In this document: piece by piece, positions 1 through 30,800 of the stretch
Position numbering within the stretch: position 1 is the first letter of the stretch
Layout: each line of letters opens with the position of its first letter
Assembly (NCBI RefSeq): GCF_964340395.1
Contig: NC_135560.1
Span: 16,269,598 to 16,333,597, forward strand
DNA: 64,000 nt
Reading direction: 5' to 3'
Source: Glandiceps talaboti
Taxonomy: Eukaryota > Hemichordata > Enteropneusta > Spengelidae
Translations under genes and position numbers: made by a program
The notes under the pieces: generated by a model
Database searches by the model: none
Told to the model about the DNA's origin: nothing
The model's input: only the letters and a program-made list of their open reading frames with translations

Positions 1-274
1 ATGTCTCACTTGACCATATTTCGACTTTATCAAACGCTATCAGTCAACTTAGCTGTAACTTTATACTAAGCATGTACATCGACCAACTGATCAACCACTG
101 TCCTCTCACTTCGGTTTTGGATGCACACAATGTTTGAATGACAGAAATAAAAATGGTATTCAGAAAAGTTTCCTATTTCGACCCTTTTATCTAAAATTTT
201 ATCTGAATGTGTCACTGCGACTGAGATAAACAGGTAACTATCGGGCACTAAATGCTGATAAGAATTCGTCGGTG

Positions 275-280
275 TATATA
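275..280 (+). promoter_or_regulatory. Possible TATA box of ALP-1
   Basis: A TATATA stretch lies 84 bases before the chosen ATG, in the only flank available (positions 1-363), which otherwise shows no recognisable feature. Such short AT motifs are common here, so this is a weak inference. Confidence 0.25.
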
Positions 281-363
281 CTGGCAGACTTGCTACAGTT
301 CAGACCACTTGACCATTGGTAACACATTACAGTAGTTCGGTACAACTTAGGCAGTAAAACACC

Positions 364-8526
<8,163 letters not shown>

Positions 8527-8574
8527 GAACATAGATGTCGGAAGAGTGTTTACACTCATGATTATTAAAGTGGT

Positions 8575-8897
8575 CATATGGATGAGAATTGGGTATTTAT
8601 TTTGGAATTTTGATATATAAAACAATTTTATCATGGCTTCCTATTTGAAAAATCAATGTGAAACAACATTAACAAAGTTCGTGTTTGTAACTTAATACAG
8701 AGCAGAAAGCTAAAAATATATGTAAAAAGTTTGTTATTGTACGTACAATGACAAACATTTTACATATTTATTATGCTTTTGCATTTATTGACAGACTTGG
8801 CATATATTGTTACACATTGATTTTACAAGTAGGAGCCATGATAAAATTGTTTTTATAAAGTCAAAAATCCAAAATAAATACCCAATCCTCATCCATA
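8575..8897. mobile_element. Inverted-repeat MITE, family GGATGAGAATTGGGTATTTA
   Basis: Arms of about 85 bases (8575-8660 and 8808-8897) are near-perfect reverse complements. Related sequence occurs at about 10540-10630 (single arm) and 13789-13886 (short pair of arms). It lies in or just beyond the ALP-1 3' UTR. Confidence 0.7.
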
Positions 8898-9950
8898 TGG
8901 CAACTTTAAAGTCGAACGCCATTTCAGGAAATAAGACATTTTTTTTAAACATTGGAATTTTGAGGATCATTTCACTGTTTAACATCATATAAAGTTCACG
9001 TGATTGCCGCCAAGAAACACAAAACTGAAACTTTTTTTTTTCACTTTTATTGTTTGTGGCCCAGTGTTGTTCCGTGGGAGTCAGTAGACGTGCATAATTA
9101 TGAATTAGATGATAAATGCATATCTAATGACTCCTAAGTGCTTATTATTGACCTACATATAAAGAGTCATTAATATTCATTGTTCAGCTTACACATATCT
9201 ATATCTGTTAACTCCCATGAGGCAATGCTTGACCACAGCTAGGACAATGATTATGAAATTAGTATCAATTTAGGGTTTCTAAGCAATGACGCGAAAGTTA
9301 TGCGATGTTAAAACATGAAATTACTTTCCAGAGCCCAGAGTTTATGAAAATGTCTATTTCCTGGATTGTCGTTCCCCTTTAACCGTGCACGTGATTAAAA
9401 CGTTCTTTTAAACTCTAAGTGTTAATCAAATTCTCAGTTTTGTAAAATCCTCGACCTTTGACCTATATAGTCATGGAAAACATTCGTTTATATCCTTAAT
9501 GGTCCTAGGACTATGAGCCGCGAGCCCTTTTACAAATCCAACACAGATTTTCTTCCTTCTATTTTTTAAAAGGGAAGACATTAGGACTGCTTTCTCCTGG
9601 TGTAGACTAGAATACACAACCAACATAGAACTAAACACATATTTTAGAAAATCATCTTAATTTCTCCTCAGCAAGCATTGTTACTCTCAATGACACATAA
9701 TCTGACATTCACGTATCGCTCCGCCCTCACCGGCCTACTCTGTAGAGGTTGCGCGATGTGTGAGGGCGCCTCGTCACGACATACCTTACAGACCACTAGT
9801 ATGTATATACCAAAGTGATATGCCAGTAACGTGATGTGCCCGTAGTTGCAGATAATCTGAAAATGTGGATTTTTGTTAGTGAATCGGATGCCCAAGACCA
9901 TATAATCAAGAACAGTTACATAATATTGTATTTATTCAATCTGCATAAAT

Positions 9951-10087
9951 TATAGTCTCGGTTACCCAGACTCTCGCCGCTGTGGCTCTGCCTACGAGAC
10001 CTCCTCAAGCAAGAGTTGTTTGGGCTCTCGTCTGGGTGGTCTCGTAGAAGAGCTCTCAGCGGTGAGAGTCTGGGTAACCGAGTCTAT
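9951..10087. mobile_element. Fold-back element (MITE-like), about 137 bp
   Basis: Arms of about 50 bases start TATAGTCTCGGTTACCCAGA and end with its complement (TCTGGGTAACCGAGTCTATA). Arms match with a few differences around a short centre. GC content is well above the flanks. No open frame. Confidence 0.7.
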
Positions 10088-11664
10088 ATAAATTACTGAT
10101 CAGTTCACCGCAAAGATAATGATGGAGCGAAATAAACTTCTTTAATAAAAGTGAGACATTGAGAAAGCAAAAATGTCTCCGTGTGACTTCAGTCTAAATG
10201 AAACAATCGCCAAACCAGCCTAGTAAGTAGTCTTGCTGCTAGAGGTTCGGGCTTTCTTTCGATACTACAAGCGAACGAAGATCGCAGTGAGGACTTGCCT
10301 GAATACCTGGATGTTCCATCCTCGATAGCGATGTTCGGTCGTGTGTCGTATTCTATCGGAAGAACATCCGAGGTCTAGCAGATAGACTACCTAGTAAGCA
10401 GAAATACTAGACTGTAAGATACGTCATGTCGCTCCGCCCTCACCAGCCGTGAGAGAGGTTGACCGATGTTGGAGTCATTTGCAGTATGAAATGGGAAGAA
10501 ATTCTCTGTATTGAGCATCGCATGTATCAAAGATAATATCATATGGACGAGAAATGGGTATTTATTTGGATTTTTAGTTAATAAAACAACACTAACAACG
10601 TAGAAGTCCGTGTTTGTAATTCAATAATTGCAGAAAAGTGGGTAAACAGTTTTTATTATTGTACACAAGGAGTGATTTGTAAACAAATTAGTCATGAATA
10701 AACACAAGTGTTCACTTACTCACGTCCAGCTGGTGTATGTGGTTGTCGCTTCCTCCTAAAATATATTTGTATTGAAACATCGCCATGCATAAACACTTTA
10801 CAGTAAAAATGATTACTTGTATTTACCCGGTTTGTTTACAAGCCACTTCCTGTACGTCACGATACCATAACACACCGTATTGGACTTAATGACTGACTTG
10901 ATCTATATCGTTGTTTCGTGTATTAAACTGTGTTTACAAGTAGAAAAAAACCCCACAAAAATAAATTCAATTCCCATTAAAATTTTACCACTTCAAAGCA
11001 AGACATCTTTTGATTCCATAAACAACGTACCTGTAGCATGTTACATATTCAATGAAACCACTGTGGCTGCTATACTAGTACTGTTGTGACGTCATTCTCA
11101 TTACCAGCGATTCAGAGTGAAAATGAACAATTATAGCGAATGGAAGAATTCTAACCGTTGCTACAGTTATGAGTCCACACGCACAACCGATATGAACCTT
11201 CGGTGTAAACGCCTTTCCAGTGATAATAAACCATCCCGTTTCAGACAACGATGTTCGTAAAAGCAGACCCTATGGGCGGTATGTATAGTTTCAACAGGAG
11301 TATGTAGAGCTAGGGTGGGGGTGGGGGGGGGGAGATCTCATCTAATGTAACACTGATCTGGTATAAGCTCAAATTTCCAGGGTTACGTCAATATTTTTAT
11401 TTATAAAAATATATAAGAATTTCATTCCCAACATAATAATTTACAAATTTCAAATACATTTACCAGATAAATATGTACACCAATAGCTAAGGGGAAAGGG
11501 GGAATATAAATTGTTGTCTTGCAACTAATTTAATGAAAATTTATCATAGCTACCTCTCTGTCTACATATGTATACAACAAATAAAAAATATTGGTGTTAA
11601 TGACATAAAAAATGTGGATGTTTTCTTCATCAGCTTGCGGTTGACACCACAGACAGCTTCATGT

Positions 11665-19557
<7,893 letters not shown>

Positions 19558-20268
19558 TTTGCAAAACTATGCAACAAGTTCCAATGCGACGATACCTTCC
19601 TCGTTTTCGGCACTATCACTCGTGGTGTTGTGATGCTCGCAATGGGTTGCATAAATCTAGGGGGTGCCACTCCCGATTTCCGTACAAACCATACTAATCT
19701 AAATTAGCAATATGTGTATTAATGCATTAGCATTGTGACATTGTGGATAGATAACCGTCGTTAAAATCAGGATAGATTTTTGAAATTTCTTTCGGAGTAT
19801 GCAACATTTGCAAAATGGAAGGATATGAGGGCACCCTGTATGATTGACGCTTATATAATACTAGTATTAGGAGGCGGTTACGTAAGACAACAGCCACGCC
19901 TTTTGTTAGTCAATGTCAAGTTTTACTCCATTGTTTCAAATGTGCTCTCAATTTCATTTGAGCGGACACTTTTTCAGTTAATGGGACGCTTTTACATGAA
20001 ACCATTGAAAGGAGCTCTGTCCGCTAACACTTTTTCTGCAAGTTAATCATTTCTATAGCACTGTCGCCAAGCTTGTCAACTGTTACAATGCAACCACCAT
20101 GCGCTGCCCTGCCTAATACTGTGTTTATACACCTGTCGTTCTGTAAAGTGTGTGCTAATATAGGCATGCACAGACAAGTAAGAAGGCCATGTGATGAAAG
20201 AGGTATTGCAAACATGTAAATCAGGGTAAAATCATGAATATTCAAATTTTGTGAAAGGTTTTCACTTA

Positions 20269-20355
<87 letters not shown>

Positions 20356-20493
20356 CCTACCTACCTACCTACCTACCTACCTACCTACCTACCTACCTAC
20401 CTACCTACCCACCCACCTATCTATCTATCTATATATCTATCTACCTATCTATCTACATACCTACCTCTCTCTATCTCTCTATCTCTCTATCTC

Positions 20494-20534
<41 letters not shown>

Positions 20535-21817
20535 GTCTGTCTATCTATCTATCTATCTACCTATCTATCTCTCTCTATCTAACTATCTATCTATCTATCA
20601 ATCTATCTATCTATCTATCTACCTATCTATCTATCTATCTATCTAATAAATTTATATAACGCCAAATATCCAATGTTCATTGGCGCTCAGAGTTAGAAAG
20701 AAGATGAAATGATCTCAAATCTGTGAGTTTTTAAGCGTCTTTTGAAACTAGAGTATCACACTAAGATCAACATCTATACCACCTACTTGGACATAGCAAA
20801 GCTTGGGCATTGTTTGAAATTGTCAAAATAGAGTTAATGTCTGTATCAAAGCGAAGAGTGACGCGTGACGTCAGCACCACTTCAAGTTTCGTGAATGTGG
20901 CCACGTTATAGATCACCACTAGAGGGCGTTGGCATTAGGAAGTGTCATACCTGAAGCCCTAGAACTAACTTCAATAATTCTTTTCTTCAGCACTTTTCTT
21001 TACACTACTTTAAAGTTACTTGGTCTGATAATGACGATCACTTACGCACGCACAAACTGGTCGTAGCTGTTATAAAATTGTTTTATTCAAACATAGATTT
21101 ATAAAGTATATGCATACAATTCATGTAATGGTGGCTGTAAAAATAGTCAACACGAACCTTACAAAATAAGGTTTATAAACAACTGTTACAATAACAACAA
21201 CAACAATAACAACTCTATGTATGGGTTATTTTACCACATAAATTATCAACGACAAACAAATATCTAACTTCTAGGTAGTGTAGCCTGTAAGGAACGTCGT
21301 ACTGCATGCATGTTCCACTCCGAGGCTCATCAGCCTTCTCTTTATATAGCCGGTGAGGGCGTCCCTCGACACGGGGGTATTTCAGTAAAAACAACATTAA
21401 AAATAGACTTGTGTCAAAATATTCAAGCATGTCAGTATGTGCGATAAAAACAAAAGCATGCAAACACCGTACTGAACAATATACATTTTCTTGCATTTAA
21501 AAACGATGAGCATCCGATAATTAGTGTTTGATTCAACAAGGGTTTGTCACCTGCAAATAGGGTATAGTTTACAAACTAAAACGAAAATGTAACCAGGACA
21601 TTTCCCGAGTACCTCTGCTAAAGCACAAAACACTTTTATAACATCACAAAGCAATTTGTGTAAAAGACAATCTTTTACTCAGAGTATCTATACATTGTCA
21701 TGAATAACATTAAAGCACTCTTGGTGTGGGCCTACATCGTATAAAGATGCACGCCATTTGATGCAAGTAAGTACATTTTCCGATCACACATTTTGTTGTG
21801 CGAAATATTTGCGATCA
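19558..21817. other. Intergenic region between ALP-3 end and ALP-2 start
   Basis: Contains the ALP-2 upstream region and ALP-3 3' flank. No further gene recognised. A (CTAT)n/(CTAC)n array occupies 20269-20646. The rest is unassigned AT-rich sequence. Confidence 0.7.
20269..20646. repeat. (CTAT)n/(CTAC)n tetranucleotide array
   Basis: About 380 bases of CTAT with CTAC, CCAC and CTCT variants. The long YLSI open frame is an artefact. Confidence 0.95.
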
Positions 21818-24800
21818 TTATAAGTTTCCAAGTAACGTATTAAACTTTAAAATCGCTAGAACAAATCCCAAGGTTGATACTATACTAAGACGTAAAGTGG
21901 ACGCCGAGGATATGCTCTCAGCTGATGACGTCATGAGGCAAGATATTTCAATTTTACTTGGCATATAGGTGATGCGTGCATCTGAATGTCCGTCATCGTC
22001 TTGTTCTTTGATGTGACTAATAGATTCACCTTTCATTTCGACTTCTTTTCCCTTGTTTTCCCATTTGTCTGCGAGTATCGGCTCATACGTACATCCACTA
22101 GAGTGTGTTGTTTGGCTAGTCAAGGAATGAACAGGCTTGGATGTTGTGGGTTGAGATATCGTTGTTGTCGCGGCAAGTGGCGCTGTAGTCGTTAGTTGCT
22201 CAATGCAGTGGCCTGTGTCATCATCAATACAGGCTGCGTGTCTAATTGCATGGGCGATGTAATGTTGTTCCTGGACTCCATGAAAGAGATGTGACATTGG
22301 ACCTGTAGCGTAGACCACCACATCTTCACCACCATGGCTTTCGTCTTGTAGGGGAATAGCTGCTTGCTGTCGGTAGTCAATTGCCGCTAGTGCAAGAGTA
22401 GACAACAATTGAAAGTGTTAATAGACTTGAACTCAAAGGCAATGCAAATGTATTGCGTGCTTCTGATTTCAAAAATGGACAGGGAGTGTTACAGACAGAC
22501 AACATAATGTATACCATGTCAGCAAAAACATACTTTTTAATATAATTTGTCATTTAAAAAAAATCATTAAGTTATTATCGCCTGTTTATTCAGTCCTCGT
22601 GATGTATGTTTATTTTAAGACGTTAATTTCGTCTTGAAAATAATTTACAGTCTTGGAGAAAAAATAGCTGACGGTCGGTGCTAAAACTAACATCATGTTA
22701 AGTCTTGTAACAACAAACTAGCGTTGTAATCACAATTACGGGTAGTCTGACCTGGGGGGGGGGGTGTATAAGTGACGTACTTTACCACCCTCAATACACC
22801 ATCAGTTATAACGGGTCAATGAATTCAGATGTTGTAGAGCGAAAATAAATACAACAATTGCTATCAGCAAGGGTTAAGTATTAAGTGATCTTAATTATAA
22901 TTATGGAATTGTTAGATAGACTATTGTCACACTGTGTCTATGCTCAGACCACTATAGAGAAGGTCTGAGGTCTGTGTTTTTATTAAAGGTAGAACGCACC
23001 TTCGGGACCAAGTTCCTTGAAAAACCAAACCCTGAAAGCTTGTTCCGGGTACGTTTGAAATAATAAAAGAATTCGCCGTTCACCGTCTCTTTTTCAAGGA
23101 AATCGGCAATATTTTATATTCCAAACAATTTACGTACGTACACACGTACATATATCTAGGTGTGAAATACGGTTGTTTGGCAGAGAAAGAAAAAGTTGAA
23201 CAAGCTGAACAAAGGAATGGTTCCAGGATTAGAGAAAATTACCCCTGTTTTTTTTTCTCGAAAGACAAGTGTACATGGCCCCTGCATATGGAGGATACAT
23301 CGGCGTCACCACGAATTCTAAGAAAAATTGTTACCTGTATTGACACCATGAATATTCGGCCGTCGTCCAGCATTTTTGTAACTTTGTCGTAAATGTACAC
23401 CACCTGGTCCATTTGCGTACAATATTGTGGTGTAAGGAATGCCGTCAATTGCCATCTCCTTATCGTTCTTGCCTGTATGGGAAAAAACATATATGGGACT
23501 TATTAAGCTTTTACGATTTTTGTTCTTCATAGAATATCATAGAATATTTCGGCTAGGTGTATCTCTTTCTTGTGTGGTTCCCACTTCCATGTAGATTTAT
23601 TATAGGAATTTAAAAATGTCGTCAATAAATCCCACATCCTGTTTTAATTAAGTTATTTTGAGTAACGCAAAAGACGCTCGAAAATTACTGCCCGCTTCAT
23701 GTTAATGTTCATTGGCTATATTTTGTGTTAATGAAATGAACTAAGGTGCCACCATGCAGACATGAAAACATTGGCGCCCGCGTGTCTAGCGTCTAGTTGC
23801 AGTACTTTTTGATGGAAACAATGTAGCAAGATATTGCGATCTGCTATTTCAGGCCCGGTTACACATGCAACTCAACTAGCAACGCACCATGCAATTCGTC
23901 GCATGCGACGATAGTGTACCCGCCCCGTCGCAGGGTCTTGCGACGTTGCAAGGTGGTCGCAAGGAAACCGACATGTCGGTTTCCTTGCGACGCGTCGCAA
24001 GTTGCTTCTCGAGTTGCTTCGTGAGTTGCACCGTGTAACCACTTCGTCGCGTCGCAAGCAATAACCTTTGACATATACCTACGTGTCAAATGACGTTCAA
24101 TGTTATAGCCGCCATGTTTTTAGTATAAATATTCTATTTCAGCAAGTATTTTTAAAATATAATTTCGATTTATCACCACGATTACCACTTAAAAATAGTA
24201 TACAATGTCTATGAATGCTTGATTTCCGCTGAATATCATTTTATTTCCAACTTGAATGCAAGTAGCGACATCGGAAAGATCACATCGCCATAAACGAACT
24301 TCGAATTGAATAGAGTTTTACTATCGATACCTCAACAAGTTTTCAGTCATTTTATTCGTAAATATTAGCAATTTCATAGCATTTTTGCCAAATTCCTGAC
24401 GCTAGAAGACTTGACCTCGATGACCTGTAACTTTTATATATTTACGCATGTGCAACAGTTAGCTCTTGCGACTCACCATGCAACTAGTTGCATCGTGTAC
24501 GCGCTCCCGTCGCAGTTGCAAGCCTCGTCGCATGCGACGAATTGCTTCATGAGTTGCATCGTGTAACTGGGCCTTAAGTGTAGAATGTGCAGTTTCATTG
24601 GTTTCTGCGTGGTTGTATCAAATAGAGTAGAGAAAAGTAACATGAAACGGGCAGTATATTAATCTAATTCTGCGTCATCTCTGTCGGCAAAAAAAATGCA
24701 GCAACAAAATATATAATATTTAAGTTGGTAACGACCACTTGTGAAAAGAACCAACGTCATGTACACGCACATGTTACAATGGTAGAAGTGTCCAGCTTAT

Positions 24801-27800
24801 TGCGAACCGTTCATTATGGTTTAAATTCAATTTTACCTAAAATGGGATTTCCTCTTGTCGGATAGCCTCCAATGGTATTGGTGTGACTGTGATCTGCAGT
24901 TACTACAATCAGCGTCTCTTCAGGGTCTGTCATTTCCATTGCCTTGGCAACAGCTTTGTCTAAAGCCAGTGTATCAGTCAATGCAAGATAAGCTCTTCCT
25001 TTATGGTGGGCGTGGTCAATTCTTCCAGCTATCAAAATGCAAATTTAAGAAATGGATAAATATAAAATGCTTTCATTCAATTTTTCTATTTCAAAATAAT
25101 TGTCTGACAAGACATTTTGTTTTCAAAAGTCTAGATATATCGAAGCGTTTCTAGTAGCTGTTTTCTTGAAATGTATCAGACCGGGTCGTTTTTTCACATA
25201 CGCATGCCTCGAGGTCCCACGCTACGAGAACCTAGCTTGTAAATAGGGTAATAGATACACACGCAAATTCCCCACAAGCGTAACTCTAGATGTACTCCCG
25301 TGTACCTTCGCTGGTACTCGCTTCTCTGGTACAAGGGTATACCTAGATCTTTCAGAAGTACACTCCGCCGAGTTACTCAGTGTAGAGAGTTACATCGGCA
25401 GTACACTCCGTTCCGTAACTGAGAGTTGGAGTTACGTAGCGTAACTCTCTGCTCTGTTACTGCGCGTGGCGTACCACTAGTGTACCTTCGCCGTACCGCG
25501 AGTGTTACTGTGGACCCCTGACCTCGAAAATTACCCACAATTCCTCAGTTTGAGAAGGGGTTATACGGGGGGTTTTGGCCGGTTTTGGGGGTTCAAAACC
25601 TCATATTTTGGGGGCAGGGACGATTATTTTTTGTTTAGTAGGTCAGAATTATACATCACTCTGGCTGTGGCTTATCTCCGGATCCAAGTACGATCTTCAT
25701 GTGAGTCGACGTCTGCTACACAGGTCAACGTTCATCAGCTGTTCTGCCATACTCGATCGTTTCTACATCATGGTCTCAGAAAATGTGCTACAAACATTGT
25801 TTTACACGTATACCTAGTTTTGATCTTGGAAAAAAGCAACACAAAACTCAAGTATATGTGTTTGTACCTGGGGCCATGGCATATATATAAGTGTAAACGC
25901 TCAAAGGTAAGACACACAAACTTACACATGTCAATCAAACTCAAAGTGACAATATTTATTCTAGATCAGTAGATGCAATTTATATAGATAGCATTTTTAC
26001 AAAAGTCACTGAATGTTACATCATAAAACTTTGTCTACCAATTAGTAAAGACACTTCATATTTCTAAATTTGATTTGAAAAGTTACCAATTTTTTGATAT
26101 TTTAATAACAATACATCTGATAAATATCATTACATGCACAAAATCAAGTGTTCTCATAAATCACCATAGTCACCAATGTGTTGTCGTTTTTTTTTTTATC
26201 TCACATTGAACTATTTTATTTCACAATCTCGCATGTTCATTCTTTCTCTTCAAATTACAGTTTTGAACATGTAGCAAGTTTGACTGCGTAAACTGTAAAT
26301 GTATATACATCAACATATATGCAACAAAAAACGGATTTGATAATGTGATATTGTCATATTACGCTTGTATACTAATTATTTTTTACTAAAATCTACCCAA
26401 GGTAGGCTTAAAGGGGCACAGGCTGAGTTAAGAGTTTTTGGACACAGTTTTTTGTTGCCTATGAAGTGTTACATAATGTATTCAACCTACTGAAGCACAC
26501 TCATTCATTACTTGATACTGATATAACTCAATCCTGGTATTTAGATATAATATATAAAAGATTTGATGATATAATTGTTGGTACGTATCAAAAACAAATC
26601 TGAGGAAATCCCTGTCATTACATGAACAACACATGAGTTGGATGGTTGGCAAAAAGTGACATATCATGGCTACGTGAATAGTTGTAAACACTATACTTGA
26701 TAAGTTTAGCCATGGTTTTATGTCAAGTATTTTTTATTACTAACCAAAGTAAAAACTGTCTAAACTCTGTCTGTGCCCCTTTGAGATTCATACAAAGTTG
26801 TAAAAGTCTGCACTAAATTTTCGTTTTTATAAAATACTTTGCTTTCAAAATTATTTTCTGAAGATATCACAATACGTTAATATGACTAATTGTATAGGTG
26901 TAGTAAAATAAAATAATCTCTGGCTATACAATGTACCATTAACAGACGACAGCACATTGTACCATACATGTAGTTACATTTTGAAAAGTTCACTTTGTTC
27001 AGTGACAAGTTGTGATGATCATAATCCATCATTCAAGAAATGTTTCACAGATTCTTTCACAACAATAGTACTGTAAACAGTATTTTTTAATTTCAAGCCT
27101 TTCTTTCATAATACTCTTTGTCTATGTACATATAAACTCAGGACTGTATGAACCCAAATACATTAAGCTATAATCAGTAGTGATACATCAAACTACATAA
27201 TGTGGGGACTTGATTTGGTGTATTACATGTATATCAAAAAGCTTTCAACATTATATTGTGGAGATGATAAGTCTCTAGGCTAAACTGTGTACCATAATTT
27301 ATATTTATGAAGTATTGCTTATTGATGTCATACACTTTAATCAGTAACAATAACTTGAAGTTTTCAAACTTCTTGACTAATGAAGACTAACGAGATTTTT
27401 CCACTGTTTTTGACATGCATGTGTAACAACACAAATTTGATACACATATACATTGTGACAAAGATTTGTTGGAATGATAACCTATGCACAGACATACATT
27501 TCATGCCAGTCACAAACAAATAAAGTATCACTGTCTACATGTGTACATTCATAAACTGTAGTCAGTTAACAAAATTATTTATGACTGCAACAGGTATTAG
27601 AGTCCTAGGGGTTTGAAATATGTACAGTTGACAGTGACAGGCTCTTTTGAGGTGATTGTCTTCATCAGTTTGACTCTCTCACACCTAGCCAATCTGTAAG
27701 AGGTAGTCTAAGGCCTGTTTGTTTATCTTCGTAAAATCCAAAAGCACCAACCAATTTGACATACCTGATCTGTTAAAAGAAAGAACATTCCAACTTTACT

Positions 27801-30800
27801 GACAATGAATTATCAATCAAGATAGTATCAAGTGTTATAGATTCTTCTATTATTATGATATTGATGACATGAAACATAATATCATATTAAATAAGGATTA
27901 AAATATGTACCTCTAGACAGTCACACTTAACATTAAGTAAGTCAAGACATTTCCTATACATCAATGCTTTTCTTAATGACAGCAAGCAGGTAAATCTATC
28001 TAGTTTTATCTAAAGTGAATTTTATTTGTAGTTCCCCACCAAAATTATGTGTTGAACATTTATTAATGTGTTGGACACTTGATGGTCATACCATATATTT
28101 CCCTTTTTGTTGTACATATCATGGTTCCCAAATCTTTCTGTTCTAAGAAATAGTTTGAGTGTTTTTTGTCTACATTTAGTTTGTGTATCTGACTGTTTGT
28201 ATATCCACATTGTTTACTCAAGTTTCTCATTTCAGTGTGGTTTCTTCTTGTTTGTTCCTGTAGATTGATAAACACTCCTGATTAAATGCCAACTTTTTGG
28301 ATACTGAACTAAATGTGTATTCCAGGTAATATGCTTCATAGTTGTTATGACACCTCCACATTCTTATAAAAATATCATTTGTCAGTTTTTTAATCACAGG
28401 AATTTCTTTAAAAGGGAATACCCACTCCAGGTAATAAGGCCATTTTCATAAAACTTTGGGTTTGGGTTTCACAAGATTGCCAAGAAATGCCAAACTAACT
28501 TGTTTCACAATTATTGTATTGCCTCATCAGAGTTAACAAACAATATTAGATAAACAATAAATACTCATGACTTTTTTAAAGTAATAAGTACGAAGGTGTC
28601 ATGAATATTTACTTGTTCATCAAATGTATGTGCATGTTTGTTGACTCCCATGAGGCATCACAGAACAATGAACATGTGAAGTAAGATTCAAATTGGTGTT
28701 TCTTTGCAAAAATGTGAAACTTTTGTGATGTGAAAGTATGATATGACTGACTCTCCCGAAAGCAAAGTCTACAAAAATGTCTGAATTTTCTAGGGTGTTA
28801 TTTTCCTAAAATTTGTCCACACAATGATGTTGTTCACAAATGCAGAAACTATTTCCCAAATGTAGTATGAAATTCTCTTACGTGACTAATTTACAACTAG
28901 ACTTGTCATATATTTACCTTGTTTGATTTATTTCTCCCATTCTAAACAGTATCAATTGTTTTTTCCTCAGCTCCCCTATCTCAAGTTTCACTTGATACCT
29001 GTGAATGGCATAAAATAAATAATTTATAAAATTAATGGATAAACATTAAGAACTAATGTTGAAAAAATATGTGGATCACAACACAATGAGCATTAATTGT
29101 TATAGCAGTTCTTTAATACATGTTTGACTACACTGCGACAAGAAGTACAATAGCTCCACGGTATTACATTTGCTCACTTTCAGTACAGCTAAATGCTTGC
29201 CGCAATGTGTTCATACACCAAAATATTCACCATGATGTTTCCTTACACCTAAATGTTTGCAAACTGTCCTTACATCTTATCTACTTATCTACATCCCCAA
29301 CGATCACAGATTTCTCTACTGTATTGCACTGTACCATAATATTCTATACAATACTATCCTATACTATACTATACTGTACTGTACTGTACTGTACTGTACT
29401 GTACTGTACTGTACTATACTTATACTATACTTATACTATACTATACTACACTATACTTATACTATACCATACTTATACTATACTATACTATACTACACTA
29501 TACTATACTTATACTATACTATACTATACTATAATATACTATACTATACTATACCATACTTATACTACACTATACTGTACTATACTATACTATACTTATA
29601 CTATACTATACTATACTATACTTATACTATACTTATACTATACTATACTACACTATACTATACTATACTATACCATACTTATACTATACTATACTATACT
29701 ACACTATACTTCACTATACTATATACTATATATATACTATACTATACTGTACTATACTATACTATACTGTACTGTACTGTACCATACTATACTATACTCA
29801 ACCATACCATACTATACTATACTATACTATACTATACTATACTATACTATACTATACTATACTATACTATACTATACTATACTATACTATACTATACTTA
29901 TACTATACTATACTATACTGTACTATACTTATACTATACTTATACTATACTATACTATACTATAATACTGTACTATACTTATACTATACTTATACTATAC
30001 TATACTACACTATACTATACTATACTATACCATACTTATACTATACTATACTATACTACACTATACTATACTTATACTATACTATACTATACTATAATAT
30101 ACTATACCATACTTATACTATACTATACTGTACTATACTATACTATACTTATACTATACTATACTATACTATACTTATACTATACTTATACTATACTATA
30201 CTATACTACACTATACTATACTATACCATACTTATACTATACTATACTATACTACACTATACTTCACTATACTATATACTATATATATACTATACTATAC
30301 TGTACTATACTATACTATACTGTACTGTACTGTACCATACTATACTATACTCAACCATACCATACTATACTATACTATACTATACTATACTATACTATAC
30401 TATACTTATACTATACTATACTATGCTATACTACACTATACTACACTATACTATACTATACTATACTATACTGTACTGTACTGTACCATACTATACTATA
30501 CTCTACCATACCATACTATACTATACTATACTATACTATACTATACTATACTATACTATACTGTACTGTAGCTATGCTATACTGTATTGTATTGCACTGT
30601 ACAGTACTGTACCATACCCTGCTGAACTGTTCTATACTGTGCTATGATTGACTAACGACTACACTACACTATGCTATTATGATTGTGTTCAACTTTGCTT
30701 TTATAGGAACATCTGTACATATTGATCAATATAAAGACATTATCATTTTAAATGGCACACTCCTTTTATGGTCATTGGCAAGTGTTAGTCTGTCAGTTCA

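Larger units (their letters stand above)
8527..11664. other. Intergenic region between convergent ALP-1 and ALP-2
   Basis: No gene recognised. It holds the shared 3' flanks of two genes, the inverted-repeat element 8575-8897, a copy of a dispersed repeat with CCCATGAGGCA (about 9000-9400), the fold-back element 9951-10087, and single arms of the 8575 family at about 10540-10630. A short CGCTCCGCCCTCACC motif occurs at about 9717 and 10431. Confidence 0.7.

Noticed and set aside
293-312. Fifth copy of the tiny palindrome (TTCAGACCACTTGACC)
   Set aside because: Only the left arm resembles the family; there is no matching right arm and no flanking direct repeat.
29120-30651. Open frames of 281 and 464 codons rich in YTILY
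   Set aside because: Pentanucleotide repeats without a stop unit are open in several frames; pure artefact.
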